DNA from: Steromphala cineraria
Taxonomy: Eukaryota > Mollusca > Gastropoda > Trochida > Trochidae
DNA: 64,000 nucleotides
Direction: 5' to 3'
Assembly (NCBI GenBank): GCA_916613615.1
Contig: OU744730.1
Span: 29,882,882-29,946,881, forward strand
Below are positions 1-11,170 of the stretch, one piece after another (positions within the stretch are counted from its first letter, which is position 1; the number at the start of each line of letters is the position of its first letter). The notes beneath the pieces are model-generated. The model had not been told where the DNA came from. It searched no databases and saw only the letters and a list, made by a program, of their open reading frames with translations. The position numbers and the translations under genes were made by a program.

Positions 1-544
1 AAATGACATAACTCTTTCCAACAAACAGAGTGTTATTTACCAGTACGGACCTTAAAGAGAACCATACTTAATTGTATAACGATACAAAATAGCCCTGCTG
101 GATCTAAACTGTGATAGTTATGCAATTTACACTTCAGTCCATCTTACAATGATGACATGTTTTGTGTTTGAATACAGGAAAATCCAAGTTGATGAAATTT
201 TAAAATCTGAATCTATTTCACACTTTTAAATCTTGTATCATACAATTGTTATTACTATATTTAATATAGAAAACAGTGAGAATTTGCCTTACCGTGTCGG
301 CATTCATTATATAATATTTGATTAAACTGTTTTAAAATAATTTATTCAAAATATCAAAATATAAGAATAATATATTTTACCATATATAGAAATCTTCTCA
401 TATTCCTACTTAAACAAACATGAATTTGAACAAATTGAAATTTATCACCATTATTAACAATAGTACATAATATATTTTAAGGGTGATCTGAAAACTTATA
501 ATTAAAATCTGCAATTGTCACAACGGTTACTAAGGTCTTCTTGA

Positions 545-863
545 CTCATTTACAACTAAGTTGTAAGACATATTTGCCTTGATTGCGCCTACTTTGCGAC
601 AAATAAGAACTTTCTAGGTGCCTTGCTACATTTCCCCAACTAAATCAATACAATTACGAAATCGAGCTGACACATAGTGAATTAAGTCACGTTTTTTCCT
701 CATTAGTTTGCATTTCTGTACCAAAAAAGACCAACCAGACAGATAATTGTCCACAGTTACATGCCAGGTAACCATTTAACCATGTCAGCCCAGATATGCT
801 CAAGATAAAATCGTTGCTCTGAAGTTAAATGAAACGTTTAGTTGTGACAAGAATAAAACCTTA
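545..863 (+). repeat. Dispersed ~320 bp repeat family R1, copy 1
   Basis: Member of an unclassified family recognised by the phrases CCTACTTTGTGTCAAATAAG, GACAGATAATTGTCCACAG and TTAGTTGTGACAAGAATAAA in fixed order. I count ten copies in the window in both orientations. No terminal inverted repeats or target duplications are evident. Confidence 0.7.
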
Positions 864-1247
864 AGCAAATTTACAGATGCAACTTTGAAATAAGAGAGTG
901 ATACAAAGTTCTTATTACTGTGTGATGAAAAATTGCAATGCATCCTAGACGATCCAATTTAGCTAATAAAAATATTAAGACTACTTCTCCCATCTGGACA
1001 CGATTACATTTTTTTTCAAGGTTTGTTTGATTTAAATTCAGAATCATAGCTGTGTTATAGAAAAAAGAAAGTAGTCCAATCTTCGGTGAAGGAGCCGAAT
1101 GATCTTTAAAGAGCCACTCCGTGAGTTGTTAGGATCACATATGATAAATTTTATGAATAGTGTCATTTGATCGAGAAGAATCAACTGTTGCAAGAAAGAA
1201 TACTTGATTATAAAGACAACAGAAAGGTTTGAAGTTGCAATTTTTAT

Positions 1248-1496
1248 AGAGGTGAGATAAGGTTACAAACATGTTTATGGGTTTTATCACCGCTTTCAAG
1301 AGTATTTCACTATTATCACATCAACTAGTAGTATTGCAGGGAGAGAGCTCGCAACACTTTTGTGACTAAGTATTGCAGTGAAACCTCGAGCATCGGCTGG
1401 AACTAGCGGACCGTGGGTGGAACTGCGCTAAATTAAGTGTAGCATTGCATCCAAACCCTACTGCGTGTAGAACAGTATTCTACTGCAGAAAAAGAG
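1248..1496 (-). mobile_element. tRNA-derived SINE, partial, reverse orientation
   Basis: Same body as the complete SINE at 60,068-60,368, read on the minus strand. Landmarks are the GGTGAGAT tail side, the GCTTTCAAGAGTATTTCACT segment and the TACTGCGTGTAGAACAG segment. The tRNA-like head is lost where the MITE at 1,501 begins. Confidence 0.7.
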
Positions 1497-1500
1497 CGAC

Positions 1501-1801
1501 CATTCTCTCCCCACAGAGGCAGATCAAGTCATGAAATATGTTGATACAGCCTCTGTTCTATAACGCCGAAATCCGTGAGTTCCGGCAGTTTCCCCTGGCG
1601 GATAAAAATTGCACCACAATCCATTTGAAATTCTTTATCGAATGAATAATTAAAGATGATGATTTAAGAACTGCGTCGCTGATTGCACAACTAACTTTGA
1701 TTGCCTCCAATATGGCATCTCCCATTCTATCCCACAAACTCGCCGTAATATAACAGAGGCTAAATCAACATGACTTTATCTGCCTCTGTGGGGAGAGAAT
1801 G
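1501..1801. mobile_element. MITE with ~60 bp TIRs beginning CATTCTCTCCCCACAGAGG
   Basis: The left end at 1,501 begins CATTCTCTCCCCACAGAGG and the right end reads CCTCTGTGGGGAGAGAATG. Beyond these, CAGATNAAGTCATG, GTTGAT and AGCCTCTGTT also recur inverted, giving about 60 bp of TIR with small gaps. There is no open reading frame and no clear target duplication. Related ends or interior pieces occur near 36,470, 36,605, 42,940, 54,420 and 62,118. The superfamily is unknown. Confidence 0.75.
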
Positions 1802-2588
1802 CTTGAAACGGTGAACTGAAGTGTAGTGTACCATTGCACTCATTTGATAGTGTACCATTGCACTCAATTGATTGATAACTAATTGATGTTAGAGCAAAAC
1901 ATGCACAATTTGATGAGCATATAAATAATGTTCTTCACATGATGGACATACCCTGTCACCGTCCTGGTTAGGTTTTCAAACATATACTCACACTGTCAAT
2001 AATTGCCAATCATGATCGGCAGCTATGTATTTATATTGCAGCAAAGAGTGCTTACGTTCAAAGAGACTGATGTGCATTGAGCTATAGGTGACAGAGTGTC
2101 GATTGATGTAACAATAATCGCATTACTTGCTGGTATGATGTAATGATTAAGAGACTCCTGACAGTGTTTTCGAAAAGTTCTGCTAGAATTATATCTAATT
2201 AAGTTTGTAAAGTTATAATTTCCTGAGTGCTATAAGGTTCTTTTCGACAAAAAATCCTAGATAATCTTATTTCTTGCTGGTGTGAAGTAGTTATGATGTA
2301 ATTCCAAACATGGTTTCCTCAAGAGATTTAATAAATAAAATTCTCATGATGTCAAATTGTTTAGGTTCAAATCCTTGGAAGTCAACAGTACAATAAAGCC
2401 ATTTCCTTAAGTTGTGAAAATATTTTTATATGAAATATAAAAACTGTTTAACTTGTTCCAAACATCAATGAAAATCTATCAGGTATGCATATCGATATTT
2501 ACAAAACGTTTATCAATTAGTTTTTTTTTTTTAACTGCAAAGATCTAAAGCTTCTGCAAATAATAATGACCACTTGAGTGTTCCTTAA

Positions 2589-2942
2589 AGAGGCAGTAGC
2601 ACGTTTTAGGGGGAATATTAGGTGATTTCAGGAAAATTTAAATTAATGGTTTCAATTGAAAGACAATGTATTGAAACTAAATAATTAAAACAATTAATGT
2701 AAAATGTATTAAAGTAAAGCCATGCGATAACTTTTTCTTACAAAAAATGAATTAAAGGTTTTCAAACAAAATGGCCGTCAATGGACTTGATGTTGATCTT
2801 CATACTTTGTCCTCTGGTAATGGATAATTTGTTTGTGTAATGCGATTTTTGACATTGTCAAAATAATACATTTAGCATTAACTTACAATTATCAGGGAAA
2901 AAAATAAAATACAAAATTATCAAAAAACGTGCTACTGCCCCT
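2589..2942 (+). mobile_element. TTAA-flanked MITE (piggyBac-like), copy 1
   Basis: A 354 bp non-coding element with TIRs AGNGGCAGTAGCACGTTTT, flanked by TTAA at 2,585-2,588 and 2,943-2,946. Block B copy 2 has the empty site with a single TTAA (GTTCCTTAACTTC near 15,222), so TTAA is the duplicated target. TTAA targeting is characteristic of piggyBac elements. No autonomous partner is seen here. Confidence 0.88.
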
Positions 2943-3167
2943 TTAACTTCCTTTAATTAATATATTTGTACATTAACGAAGATTAATAAGAGATATTGTT
3001 TTAACAGTAGGTTTTGTAAACTGTAGCCATTCAATGACATAACACTATTTTAACACCATCTTATCCTATCTTCCGATTAAACATATACATTGAAATGAAA
3101 CGGCAGTGCAGCAACAAGATTTATTATGAGAGCGCAATTTTCCGGCAATCCGATTGGTCTAGAACTG

Positions 3168-3177
3168 GTCACGTGAC
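3168..3177. promoter_or_regulatory. Palindromic E-box GTCACGTGAC
   Basis: A perfect 10 bp palindrome identical to the consensus E-box bound by USF/TFE-type bHLH-zip factors (the CLEAR motif). It lies in the insertion at 3,119-3,553, about 90 bp from the three CRE sites. Function is inferred only from the motif. Confidence 0.4.
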
Positions 3178-3265
3178 AGTCGACAGAAAGTGATATTGAC
3201 TTGACCCCCGTAACCCCGAGTCCGACCAAAAGTGATATTGACTTGAGTTACTAAAATAGAGCCGA

Positions 3266-3316
3266 TGACGTCAAACCGTTGTTTCATGACGTCATGCTTT
3301 TGTTATCATGACGTCA
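3266..3316. promoter_or_regulatory. Three perfect CRE sites spaced 21 and 22 bp
   Basis: TGACGTCA, the full palindromic CREB/ATF site, occurs at 3,266-3,273, 3,287-3,294 and 3,309-3,316. The spacing is close to two helical turns. Three perfect copies within 51 bp are not expected by chance in AT-rich DNA. They sit inside a mobile insertion, so they could be an internal promoter or enhancer of that element. Confidence 0.45.
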
Positions 3317-3407
3317 TTGACCCGTCCTTGCACACAATCGAGCTGAAATGCCGCTCAAACCTGTAGTTTTATATTTCCTTTTCGTTTTTTAATCGAGACA
3401 TAATAAA

Positions 3408-3552
3408 ACAATTATAGACTGGTGAATTCGGTCAATACCTGTTTTTATAGACCCGAGGAAAACAATATCGACCTCGGACTTCGTCCTCGGTCAATATTGA
3501 TTTCCTCGGGTCTATAAAACAGGTATTGACCTCATCACCAGTCTATAATTGT
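3408..3552. repeat. 145 bp imperfect palindrome
   Basis: The left arm starts ACAATTATAGACTGGTGA and the right arm ends TCACCAGTCTATAATTGT. Inner arms share GGTCAATACCTG, TATAGACCCGAGGAAA and CAATAT. The centre is GACCTCGGACTTCGTCCTCG. It can form one long hairpin, similar in size and plan to the one at 50,833-50,976. Confidence 0.9.
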
Positions 3553-4399
3553 ATGATATCAGATATATAAGATATATTAGGATCTAATCTCATTTTGTTA
3601 AGTTATACTATTTACAAAACAGTGCTGTGAATAAGTCATAACACTACGTAATTACAATCAGAGATATTTATTGTTGCAATGAATGTTCATGATGTTTCCT
3701 TCTAACGAATAACATATGAGAAATTTGATGGAAATTTGTTCTAAGTTTTTCTTAAATTCATCTTCAAAGCAAACTGTAAAAAAATTTGAAAGATGTAACT
3801 GGACAGTATAGAGGACATGCATGTCAGAATTATAGACGTTGGATTCCTAGGCTCATCAAGGTCTTTTAAGTTGACTTAACCAACATTTCCCTGTATGGTC
3901 TAAGAACTAATCACGTGGAAGAGAGTTAACCTTTAGTACACCGCAACTCATATCCAATTACAAAAAATGATAAAGCAGCACGAGTTCGAATGAGGACCAA
4001 TAAAAAATCAAGAATAAACTTAGTTTGTTCTGGTTATTAATCATATCATTACATATTTCACATTTATTTAAAACAATTCATCCATCAACATCAATTTGAT
4101 GGAATTAATGAAGAATAGGTTTGCTTAACAGCGACTCATTTTCTGTAGCATAAGGCTGATTTGTCTACTTTATTTGTGTTTGCAGAATTAACAATAAGGA
4201 GAAGATTTTGAGGAATTCTATCTTTGGCGTAGCGGTGCTTTATGCGCCAATTTATATAGTATTGGATAATAGACATTTAGCCTTAAAATGACAATTCAAA
4301 GCAATGTTATCTTACTTTAATATGCTACAAACTACAGATCGAAATTTCTGTAGATTTGGAGCACCAGATTTATTGAAATACTGTTACAGGTTCATAGTC

Positions 4400-5085
4400 G
4401 AAGATGGATAAAAATGTGTATGAAGGCATTAATTCATTTACAAATTAATGAATCTGATTTATTCTTCAATCCTTTTAAGTTTTATAATCATAATGTTAAA
4501 CAAGTTAATCTTCTTAGCTTTGCATCAAGAACAAATAGCCCGATTTGCTATGTAAACAGTCTCTTTAAAATCACTTCTCCAAAGTTAATTTATTGGTCTT
4601 TAAAATTAAAAAGGACTAAGTTTTTTCATTGGTTTCATGGTTGTGTTGAACATCGGAATGGATGGAATTTAGTTATCATTTTGATTTTTTATAAAATATC
4701 CAAAATGCATACGTAATATATTAATGCGAGCACGTTTTTAACACTGCATAATACACGTGATATGGCCTAGTAGAGCAAAATGTAAAACACATATGCTGTA
4801 AAAATTAACAAGACAAACTTACAAAAAGGGAGCTTGTCAAAGGTAAAATACGTGTATGTTGTCCAAAGGCAATATGATTGCAAGTCCATAGTTGCGATAC
4901 TTTGAATGTGTACGAAGGTATGAATTATTCACTTCCAAAATCACTTTTTTAACCTGCCTTGTTCTACAATTCTATCAAGTTCGTTAATCATAATGTTCAA
5001 CACAGTAATCCTCTTTGCTTTAAAATTAAGAACCCGACTTGCTTTGCCAACTGCCTCTTTAAAATCAATTCCTTGATTTTAATTG
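4400..5085 (+). repeat. Twofold ~170 bp diverged repeat within block B
   Basis: Segments 4,405-4,610 and 4,905-5,080 share the order GAAGG..TTAATTCA, CAAGTT..TTAATCATAATGTT, CTTTGC.. and GTCTCTTTAAAATC. The same pair recurs at 16,310-16,480 and 16,810-16,990, with single relatives at 24,560-24,760 and weakly near 13,870. The open frame through the first copy encodes nothing recognisable. Confidence 0.65.
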
Positions 5086-5966
5086 TATTTTCTTTGTGGA
5101 AAAACCAAAGGTGTTAGAAATTTTATCGTTCAAGACTTAGGAGGACATTTTCAGTACATCTTATTGGTTAGAAATGAATTTCGCACAAAAATACAATGTC
5201 AGCATCTTTTCCAAGACTGAGTCAGAGAAGTACAAAATGTAAAACACTTGTGCAGTTACAACTAATAAGACATGATCGATTGTTATCTTAACAAGTATAT
5301 GATGTCCACAAAGGATTGTTTCTTCACTGAAAGTACTCTTACAAAAGAAAGATGTGTCTTTACTGTACAATACAGGAGACACTTATCTTCAAAGACATCT
5401 GTTCTTTATCAGAAAATGTATTTGTAACTCAGCTTTACTTTGATCTATTATTGTATTCTAATCAAAGGAATGTGATATCTGTACAATTGACATTTTGAAA
5501 AGTGCATCTTGTCGAAAATGAACAATCTAAAATTCTCTATAAAAATGCAAAAGCAGAGATTAAGATTTAGCAATATATGACCTATCAAAGTTATTATGAT
5601 ATGATTTTTGTTGAATATCAATCTCATAATTTTTTATCAGGGATCGAAATTGCTTTTAAATAATTCAAAACTAAAAAGAAGAACAAAAGAAAGTTAGGCA
5701 TAATCCTTTGACTAGAACACTAGATAAAATAAAATGTCTAATACTGAGTTGAATTGAAGTCAATGTTAAATACTGACTTTAAACACTTTGGTTTACGTTC
5801 ATAAAGTCAAGGGTTGAGTTGAAATAGTTTCCATAACTTTACAAGGGTTCACTAACGTGTCATGTCAATATCACACGACCGAAATGCAATCAGTAGTTGA
5901 TTACATGTTATCGTCGACAGTTTTATTGAACAGGAACATCCATACTTGATCTGAAAACAGTTTTAA

Positions 5967-6322
5967 AGGGGCAGTGGCACGTATTTAGGGGGAATATAAG
6001 GTGATGTCAGGAAAATGAAAATTAATTGTTCAAATTGATAAACATTGTATTTAAACTACATGGAGCAGTACTAATTCAAATATATAACGTAAAGTTTATT
6101 CCTTCGATTGCTTTTTCTTACACATAACGAATTATAGGTGTTCACACAAATGGCCGCCAATGAATTTTATGTGAATTTTCATACTTTGTCCTCTGACTAT
6201 GGATGATTGGCTTGTGTAATGAGTTATTTTGACACTGTCAAAATAATTCATTTAGCATTAAATTACAATTATCAGTGAAATTTTTGAAACATAAAATTAC
6301 AAGAAAACGTGCAATTGCCCCT
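5967..6322 (+). mobile_element. TTAA-flanked MITE, copy 2
   Basis: A 356 bp copy starting AGGGGCAGTGGCACG and ending GCAATTGCCCCT, flanked by TTAA at 5,963-5,966 and 6,323-6,326. The empty site (CAGTTTTAAATGTTA) is intact in block B copy 2 near 17,878. Slightly more diverged TIRs than copies 1 and 3. Confidence 0.88.
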
Positions 6323-7049
6323 TTAAATGTTACTCTGATCCTCTCGAAATGACGAAGTGTTTACCATCCATGTGTTAATGAGTTTTCGTACATTGAAAAC
6401 ATGTGAGATGTAGAAGTCAAGCTCCTTTCAAAACATGTTGGTTATTAACAAGAAAAAATTGAATGTGTCTAGTAACCACTCATGTCTTGTTAGCCCTTAC
6501 ATATTCCCAGTTTCTAAAGTCATCTTACAGATGATTTGATTTTTGGGTAGAAACTTAATTTGAATGGAATGGATTGGGTTCACCCTTGCCTTGTTAGTTC
6601 GGCATTTGCATTAAAGTCTGTTACTTCAGAAGAATGTTATTGACAGATATAAGTTTTACTTAAATGTTTAGAGATAATTTTAAATGGTGTTTGGCTTAAT
6701 ATTAGGATTACAATAATCTTGCTCAATTTTTATTTAATCTTTCCTCACAATATCTCAAATGTGTCAGATGCTATTTACATTTCGAAACTGTTTATCTGAA
6801 GCTTTAAGACTAAAACGTCTCTTTTAAAGATCAAAGTCTACTTAATCGCACATGAAGTAAATTATTGTATGAAGTACTAGTAATAGATTCACAAGTGACA
6901 TGATTCCCATTTAGGAGAACTCTTGAGACGAACATGCTTAACACAGCCATCACCTTAAGAATCTTCGTATCAAGTCACTTGACGAAATTATGCTGAGGTC
7001 TCATTTCATGTTGGACCTCTTCTGCATCCAGTTAACATTACATATTGAC

Positions 7050-7530
7050 AGGTAATCGTCCCGTCACTTGAAATATGTTTTATTTATTCGTTTTATTTGT
7101 GTATTAAGTGTTTTGATCCACAAAGAGTTTGGTTATTCAAAGTGTATATTCCATACGTCATTAACTTTCTATCTTCTTAATCTGATTCTGAAGATCTTGA
7201 ATTTTGATATTACTGTTTTAAGGGTCACGTGAAAGGGATGACATGCCTTAAAAAAATAAATCTTCTCATAAAAAGGAAAAGGTATATACCAATCAGGTAT
7301 TGACAGGTAATTGTCTTGTCACTTGAAATACATGTAAGACATGCAAACGCCAACATCACATGAAATATGTTTGATTTATTCATTGGTGTATAAAGCCTTC
7401 TGGTCCATGCAGACTTCCAAATTAACATTCTATCTTCTTAACCTGATTCTGAGGATCTTGATTTGTTCATTAACATTTAATGTCACGTGCAAGAAATGAT
7501 ATGCCTTATAAAAAATAATTCTGTTTATAA
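7050..7530 (+). repeat. Local ~250 bp tandem duplication
   Basis: The order TTGACAGGTAAT, CGTC/TTGTCACTTGAAATA, TTATTCNTT, ATTCTATCTTCTTAA, CTGATTCTGA, TCACGTG and GATATGCCTTA occurs twice, at about 7,050-7,260 and 7,300-7,530. Block B copy 2 (19,460-19,720) has mostly one version, so the doubling is either local to this copy or was lost in the other. Confidence 0.6.
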
Positions 7531-7672
7531 AAAGGTTAATCTAGAATAAACCAATCAGCTATGTTTCAACAATTGGTCTTGATCTTGCAGTACAGACGGT
7601 ACTGATGCTACGATTGTTTGAATACAGATGGATCTAAAGAATTTCATGACATACATTTATATGTTGAGTTAA

Positions 7673-8033
7673 AGGGGCAGTAGCACGTTTTTAGGGGGAA
7701 TATAAGTTGATGTCAGGAAAATGAAAATTAATGGTTCCAATTGAAAGACAATGTATTTAAACTAAATGGAACAGTAATAATTCAAATGTATAACATAAAG
7801 TTTAGCCATGCGGTTCAGTTTTCTTACACAAAATGAATTAGAGGTGTTCACACAAAATGGCCGCCAATGGATTTTATGGGAATCTTCAGACTTTGTCCTC
7901 TGACTACATGTATGTATGATTGGCTTGTACAATGAGATTTTTGTCGCTGTCAAAATAATCGGTTAGCATTCACTAACAATTATCAGTGAAAATTTAAAAA
8001 AATAAAATTATCAAAAAACATGCTACTGCCCCT
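7673..8033 (+). mobile_element. TTAA-flanked MITE, copy 3
   Basis: A 361 bp copy with TIR AGGGGCAGTAGCACGTTTTT and an inner AAATGGCCGCCAATGG phrase, flanked by TTAA at 7,669-7,672 and 8,034-8,037. Block B copy 2 has the single-TTAA empty site (TTGAGTTAAAAGACAGAG near 19,852). Confidence 0.9.
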
Positions 8034-8979
8034 TTAAGAAAAAGAGTTCTGGGTGAATACTTTCAAAAAATTATGATCCGAATGAAATACATCATTAATA
8101 AATATGTTGCCATATTTGCATTGTTTCCCACAGTTATGAAGTATCCATAGCTTAAATCGTTGTTTTAGCCAATATCTAAATGTATGTTTATACATGACAT
8201 AATGTATTTTATCCATGATAAATACTCTTTTTCTGCTAGTATACATATCTTGTCATTTTACGTTATGAGTTGACATCGATTACTAAGTTTTCTTTATCAT
8301 TAACATCAATGTTAAGTTTATCAATTTCTGAGTTTTTCTTACAATGAGAACCTTTTGTAAAACTTTTGTAAACTTGTCTCAAACATAATATCAAAGAGAT
8401 TTGTCACAAAGATTTATTTTATGTGAGAACGCACACATGTAACGAAGTTGTTTGTAATCATTTATCCATCGTTCTATTCATTCACAAGATCTTTTGCAAA
8501 ATGGTAATTTGCTTTACCAAAAGAAAAAAACTTTCTTCAATATAATATTATCTTAAGTATGGAATTTTAAATTTGAAGGCATCGCAGAATCGTTGGGATA
8601 AAAGTAAAATAATTTGTTCAAAGTAAAATGATTGGCCATTTATTCTATTCTAGTCATCACATTGTCAATTTTCCCAATTCTGACAGACGTTGCACCACAA
8701 ACTGTTCACTTGATATTGGAAAGATCATGTAGTGACATTGACGTACTCGAAGAACCTCAAAAAAGAGAAAATCTAATTAACTGTTGTTGTTGTAATGATA
8801 GGATTTAACAGGAAGAAGTCAATAAGTTCCCAAAGGATTGACGGTGATTAAATTAAACATTTTACAATCAGCTGAATGTTAAAAGGTTCTGTTTTATCCC
8901 CGAGTATCCCCGAGTGCAAACTTTTTAAAGGACTTTTCTTTAGATTTAAGCTGATAGAATAGGCTAGGTTGCAAACGAA

Positions 8980-9260
8980 ATATATATATATATATATATA
9001 TATTTGAAAATAAAATACTTCAGACGACACTTGCTGTAGATAGGTTTTGATTAAAATGATATCTACAGCAAGTGTCGTCTGAAGTATTTTATTTTCAAAT
9101 CTACATTTACTTCACGTGAGACCCCTTCATCTTTATACCTATATATATAAAGAGCGTCACGTCACAAACGACGTGATCACAACTGACTAACCTGAAGAAG
9201 CCAACATGGCTGAAAGCGCTAGTGAATGTGAATCTAATGTACCCAATTCCATAATACTAT

Positions 9261-9334
<74 letters not shown>
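8980..9334. mobile_element. (TA)n-bounded insertion with a 41 bp inverted repeat
   Basis: A (TA)11 tract at about 8,981-9,003 and a (TA)34 tract at 9,267-9,334 enclose ~260 bp absent from block B copy 2, which reads AACGAAATATAGCATTTTG near 20,410. The inner sequence starts with a perfect 41 bp inverted repeat (9,002-9,042 against 9,060-9,100, 17 bp spacer). It contains GACGTGATCAC and CCTGAAGAAGCCAACATGGC. Open frames through the TA tracts are low-complexity artefacts. This resembles elements known to insert into TA microsatellites, but the family is not identified. Confidence 0.6.
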
Positions 9335-9335
<1 letters not shown>

Positions 9336-9454
9336 CGTATGACATGGCAATGACAGTGGTTCAATCTAAAATGAAGGTTAAAACATTGTAAATCCATTAA
9401 ATTAACTAACCACAATGCGTTACTTTAAACAAAAGTACTACAGTATTAATATGT

Positions 9455-9560
9455 GTAAGGTGGGGAATGGTGGTTTTCAGTTTTTATTCACTTAATCACG
9501 TCCGTTATGATCAATGCAGAGGGAAGGGCCGCAACAGAAGTGAGGTAAAGAATCATGCCT
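9455..9560 (-). repeat. Old SINE remnant
   Basis: A diverged piece resembling the SINE 3' body in reverse (TTCACTTAATCACG, TCAATGCAGAGGGAAGGGCCGCAACA). The matching position in block B copy 2 (about 20,555-20,660) holds the same remnant, so it predates the duplication. Confidence 0.45.
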
Positions 9561-9846
9561 GGTACATGGTTGAAAGTATATTTATTATTGCACTTAAATC
9601 TCACTGCTTACATGAGCATTGGAGGAATTTCACCTACATAAGATGTTGAATATATTAGCCTTAGATCCTCAAACTTTTGTTTAATACTATGATATTCCAT
9701 ATTAACAGTTAATAGTAGAAGCATACAGAATACACAATTTAAATTGTCCTAATGGTTATGTTTTTTAATGTTGGTAATTTCTATCAGTTCTATCTGATTG
9801 AAATACTCTAAATATTAAGTTCAATATCACTGGGGCCCCTACTTAA

Positions 9847-10039
9847 AGGGGCAGTAGCACGTTTTTAGGGGGAATATAGGGTGATGTAAGGAAAATGAAA
9901 ATCAATGATTTCAATTGAAAGACAATGTATTTAAACTCAATGGAGCAGTAATAATTCCAATATATAACGTTACGTTAAGCCATGCGATTCCTTTTCTTAC
10001 AAAAAATGAATTAAAGGTGTTCACACAAAAATGGCCGCC
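9847..10039 (+). mobile_element. TTAA MITE, copy 4, 3' half deleted
   Basis: Begins AGGGGCAGTAGCACGTTTTT directly after TTAA (9,843-9,846) and runs to AAAATGGCCGCCA, then stops. The following AGCCATGAAATTGGTCAGG aligns with AGCCATACAAACTGGTTAAG near 22,118. One deletion therefore removed the MITE's right half and about 0.9 kb of block C. Confidence 0.75.
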
Positions 10040-10974
10040 ATTTTAGCCATGAAATTGGTCAGGTTGATAGTTCCAATCAGGCTATCAAAAACTACAGCTG
10101 GATTGCGAACATGTTACACACTTTCCTTCTACGTAGGAATAAAGGCATCCTTGCATATCAACATTTGAACCATTGACAATAAATAATGAAAGGATTCCTC
10201 AATAAACCATACAGTACCTGTCTGTGAAATGAGCAATCAGAAGTGTTAATTTGATGGAGAGGTAATGTATGATTTACTGAAGACAGATCATCCTCAAAGA
10301 ACAGTTCACATTAAAGCCATTCACAATAGGGAACACTTCTAGAATCAATAAAATGATGATTTCCCTACTAAATGCCATCTTCTAGGGTTTCAGTCTTTTC
10401 AGAATAGATGCCTGAAATTGGACATCACATGCATTTCTTTTACTTCCTCAATTACAGAAAACAGGAAGCCATAAAAAGGTTACGTGGAGTTGCGTGGCTT
10501 CTTCTGTTTTTGTATAAATTGTCATTGCATCTCCGGTTTCCCCATAGCCTTTCATGTTACTTCATGATACTGAGACTCTTGAATCACAAAAGTACTCTTT
10601 CTTTTAATTTGCCAAACATCTAGTTTCACTGACATTCAAAAAAGATCAAAGAAAATGTGGAAAATTTTAGTGGGATAGACTGTTAAGATAATGAACTATC
10701 CAGGTTTGTAGAACGTTTTTTAAAAATTAAATAAGACATAAAGATGAATGATTTTTAAAAGGTGTAACTACCAAAATCTACGTATTTCGGCCTGTTTTGA
10801 TTTTACTATGTGATATATGAAACTTTATTTCAAACATGTTTAAAAGGTCGAAGAGCCAATCCATAAGTTGTTTTGAGTCAAATATGCCATACGTACATAT
10901 ATACATAAATATGTCATGACATCGTAAGTTGATAGATATTTGTTTCGTAAACAGGCTCCTCAATCAAATGTTTT

Positions 10975-11170
10975 ATACCATCGGGATGTAATCCTGTGGG
11001 ATATAGTCATCGCCCTGTCCATCTATCCGTCCGTCCGTCTGTAATCATTTTGTTTCCGGAGGAAAACTGAAAAACTGTTAGACCTAGCTCAAGTAAACTT
11101 TGTATGTGGATTAGTCACCATGTGTAGATGTGCCTTTTCATATTTGTGTCTGTTGTCAAGTTGTGTCTAA
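10975..11170 (+). mobile_element. Pearl/Helitron-like remnant with (GTCC)n
   Basis: ATCGCCCTGTCCATC followed by CCGTCCGTCCGTC, then GTTTCCGGAGGAAAACTGAAAAACTGTTAGAC, carries the same microsatellite-plus-core start as the longer element at 52,988. Only part of one core unit remains. Confidence 0.55.

Larger units (their letters stand above)
1..2340. repeat. Segmental duplication block A, copy 1
   Basis: This gene-free stretch is matched in order by 29,410-30,530 and by 31,520-33,660. The match includes the phrase around 190-300, the dispersed repeat at 545-863, the GATCCAATTT phrase near 950, the SINE near 1,250 and the sequence 1,880-2,340. The SINE near 1,250 is also present near 32,880, so it predates this duplication. 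The MITE at 1,501-1,801 has no counterpart near 33,000, so it is younger. No coding evidence was seen. Confidence 0.75.
3119..3553. mobile_element. Palindrome-ended insertion with promoter-like motifs
   Basis: Present in block B copy 1 and absent at the matching place in copy 2 (GCATCAAGATATATCAGATA near 15,392). The right third is a 145 bp imperfect palindrome (3,408-3,552). The left part holds a reverse CCAAT box (ATTGG near 3,152), a GTCACGTGAC E-box at 3,168-3,177, a repeated AAAGTGATATTGACTTGA phrase and three TGACGTCA sites. It has no open reading frame. The class is unknown, and the exact ends and target duplication could not be fixed. Confidence 0.65.
2300..9840. repeat. Segmental duplication block B, copy 1
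   Basis: Collinear with 14,930-20,950 over several kilobases at visibly high identity. For example, the sequences around 4,150-4,320, 5,670-5,900 and 8,790-8,900 recur at 16,060-16,200, 17,590-17,800 and 20,220-20,330. This copy carries extra insertions: MITEs at 2,589, 5,967 and 7,673, a palindromic insertion at 3,119 and a (TA)n-flanked insertion at 8,980. Copy 2 lacks all of these. No coding sequence is supported: the longest frame in the block, at 4,414-4,716, is broken by a stop in the corresponding place of copy 2. Confidence 0.85.

Noticed and set aside
4414..4716. 100-codon open frame
   Set aside because: The matching sequence at 16,310 has an early stop and the frame has no known domain; similarity to 24,501-24,776 is repeat DNA homology.
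9190..9235. CCTGAAGAAGCC...GGCTGAAAGCG resembling a hammerhead ribozyme core
   Set aside because: The invariant CUGAUGA core is not present and I could not assemble the three stems around a cleavage site.
9206..9391. Open frame with a long Tyr-Ile repeat
   Set aside because: It is the (TA)34 microsatellite read as codons; no counterpart exists in the duplicated block.
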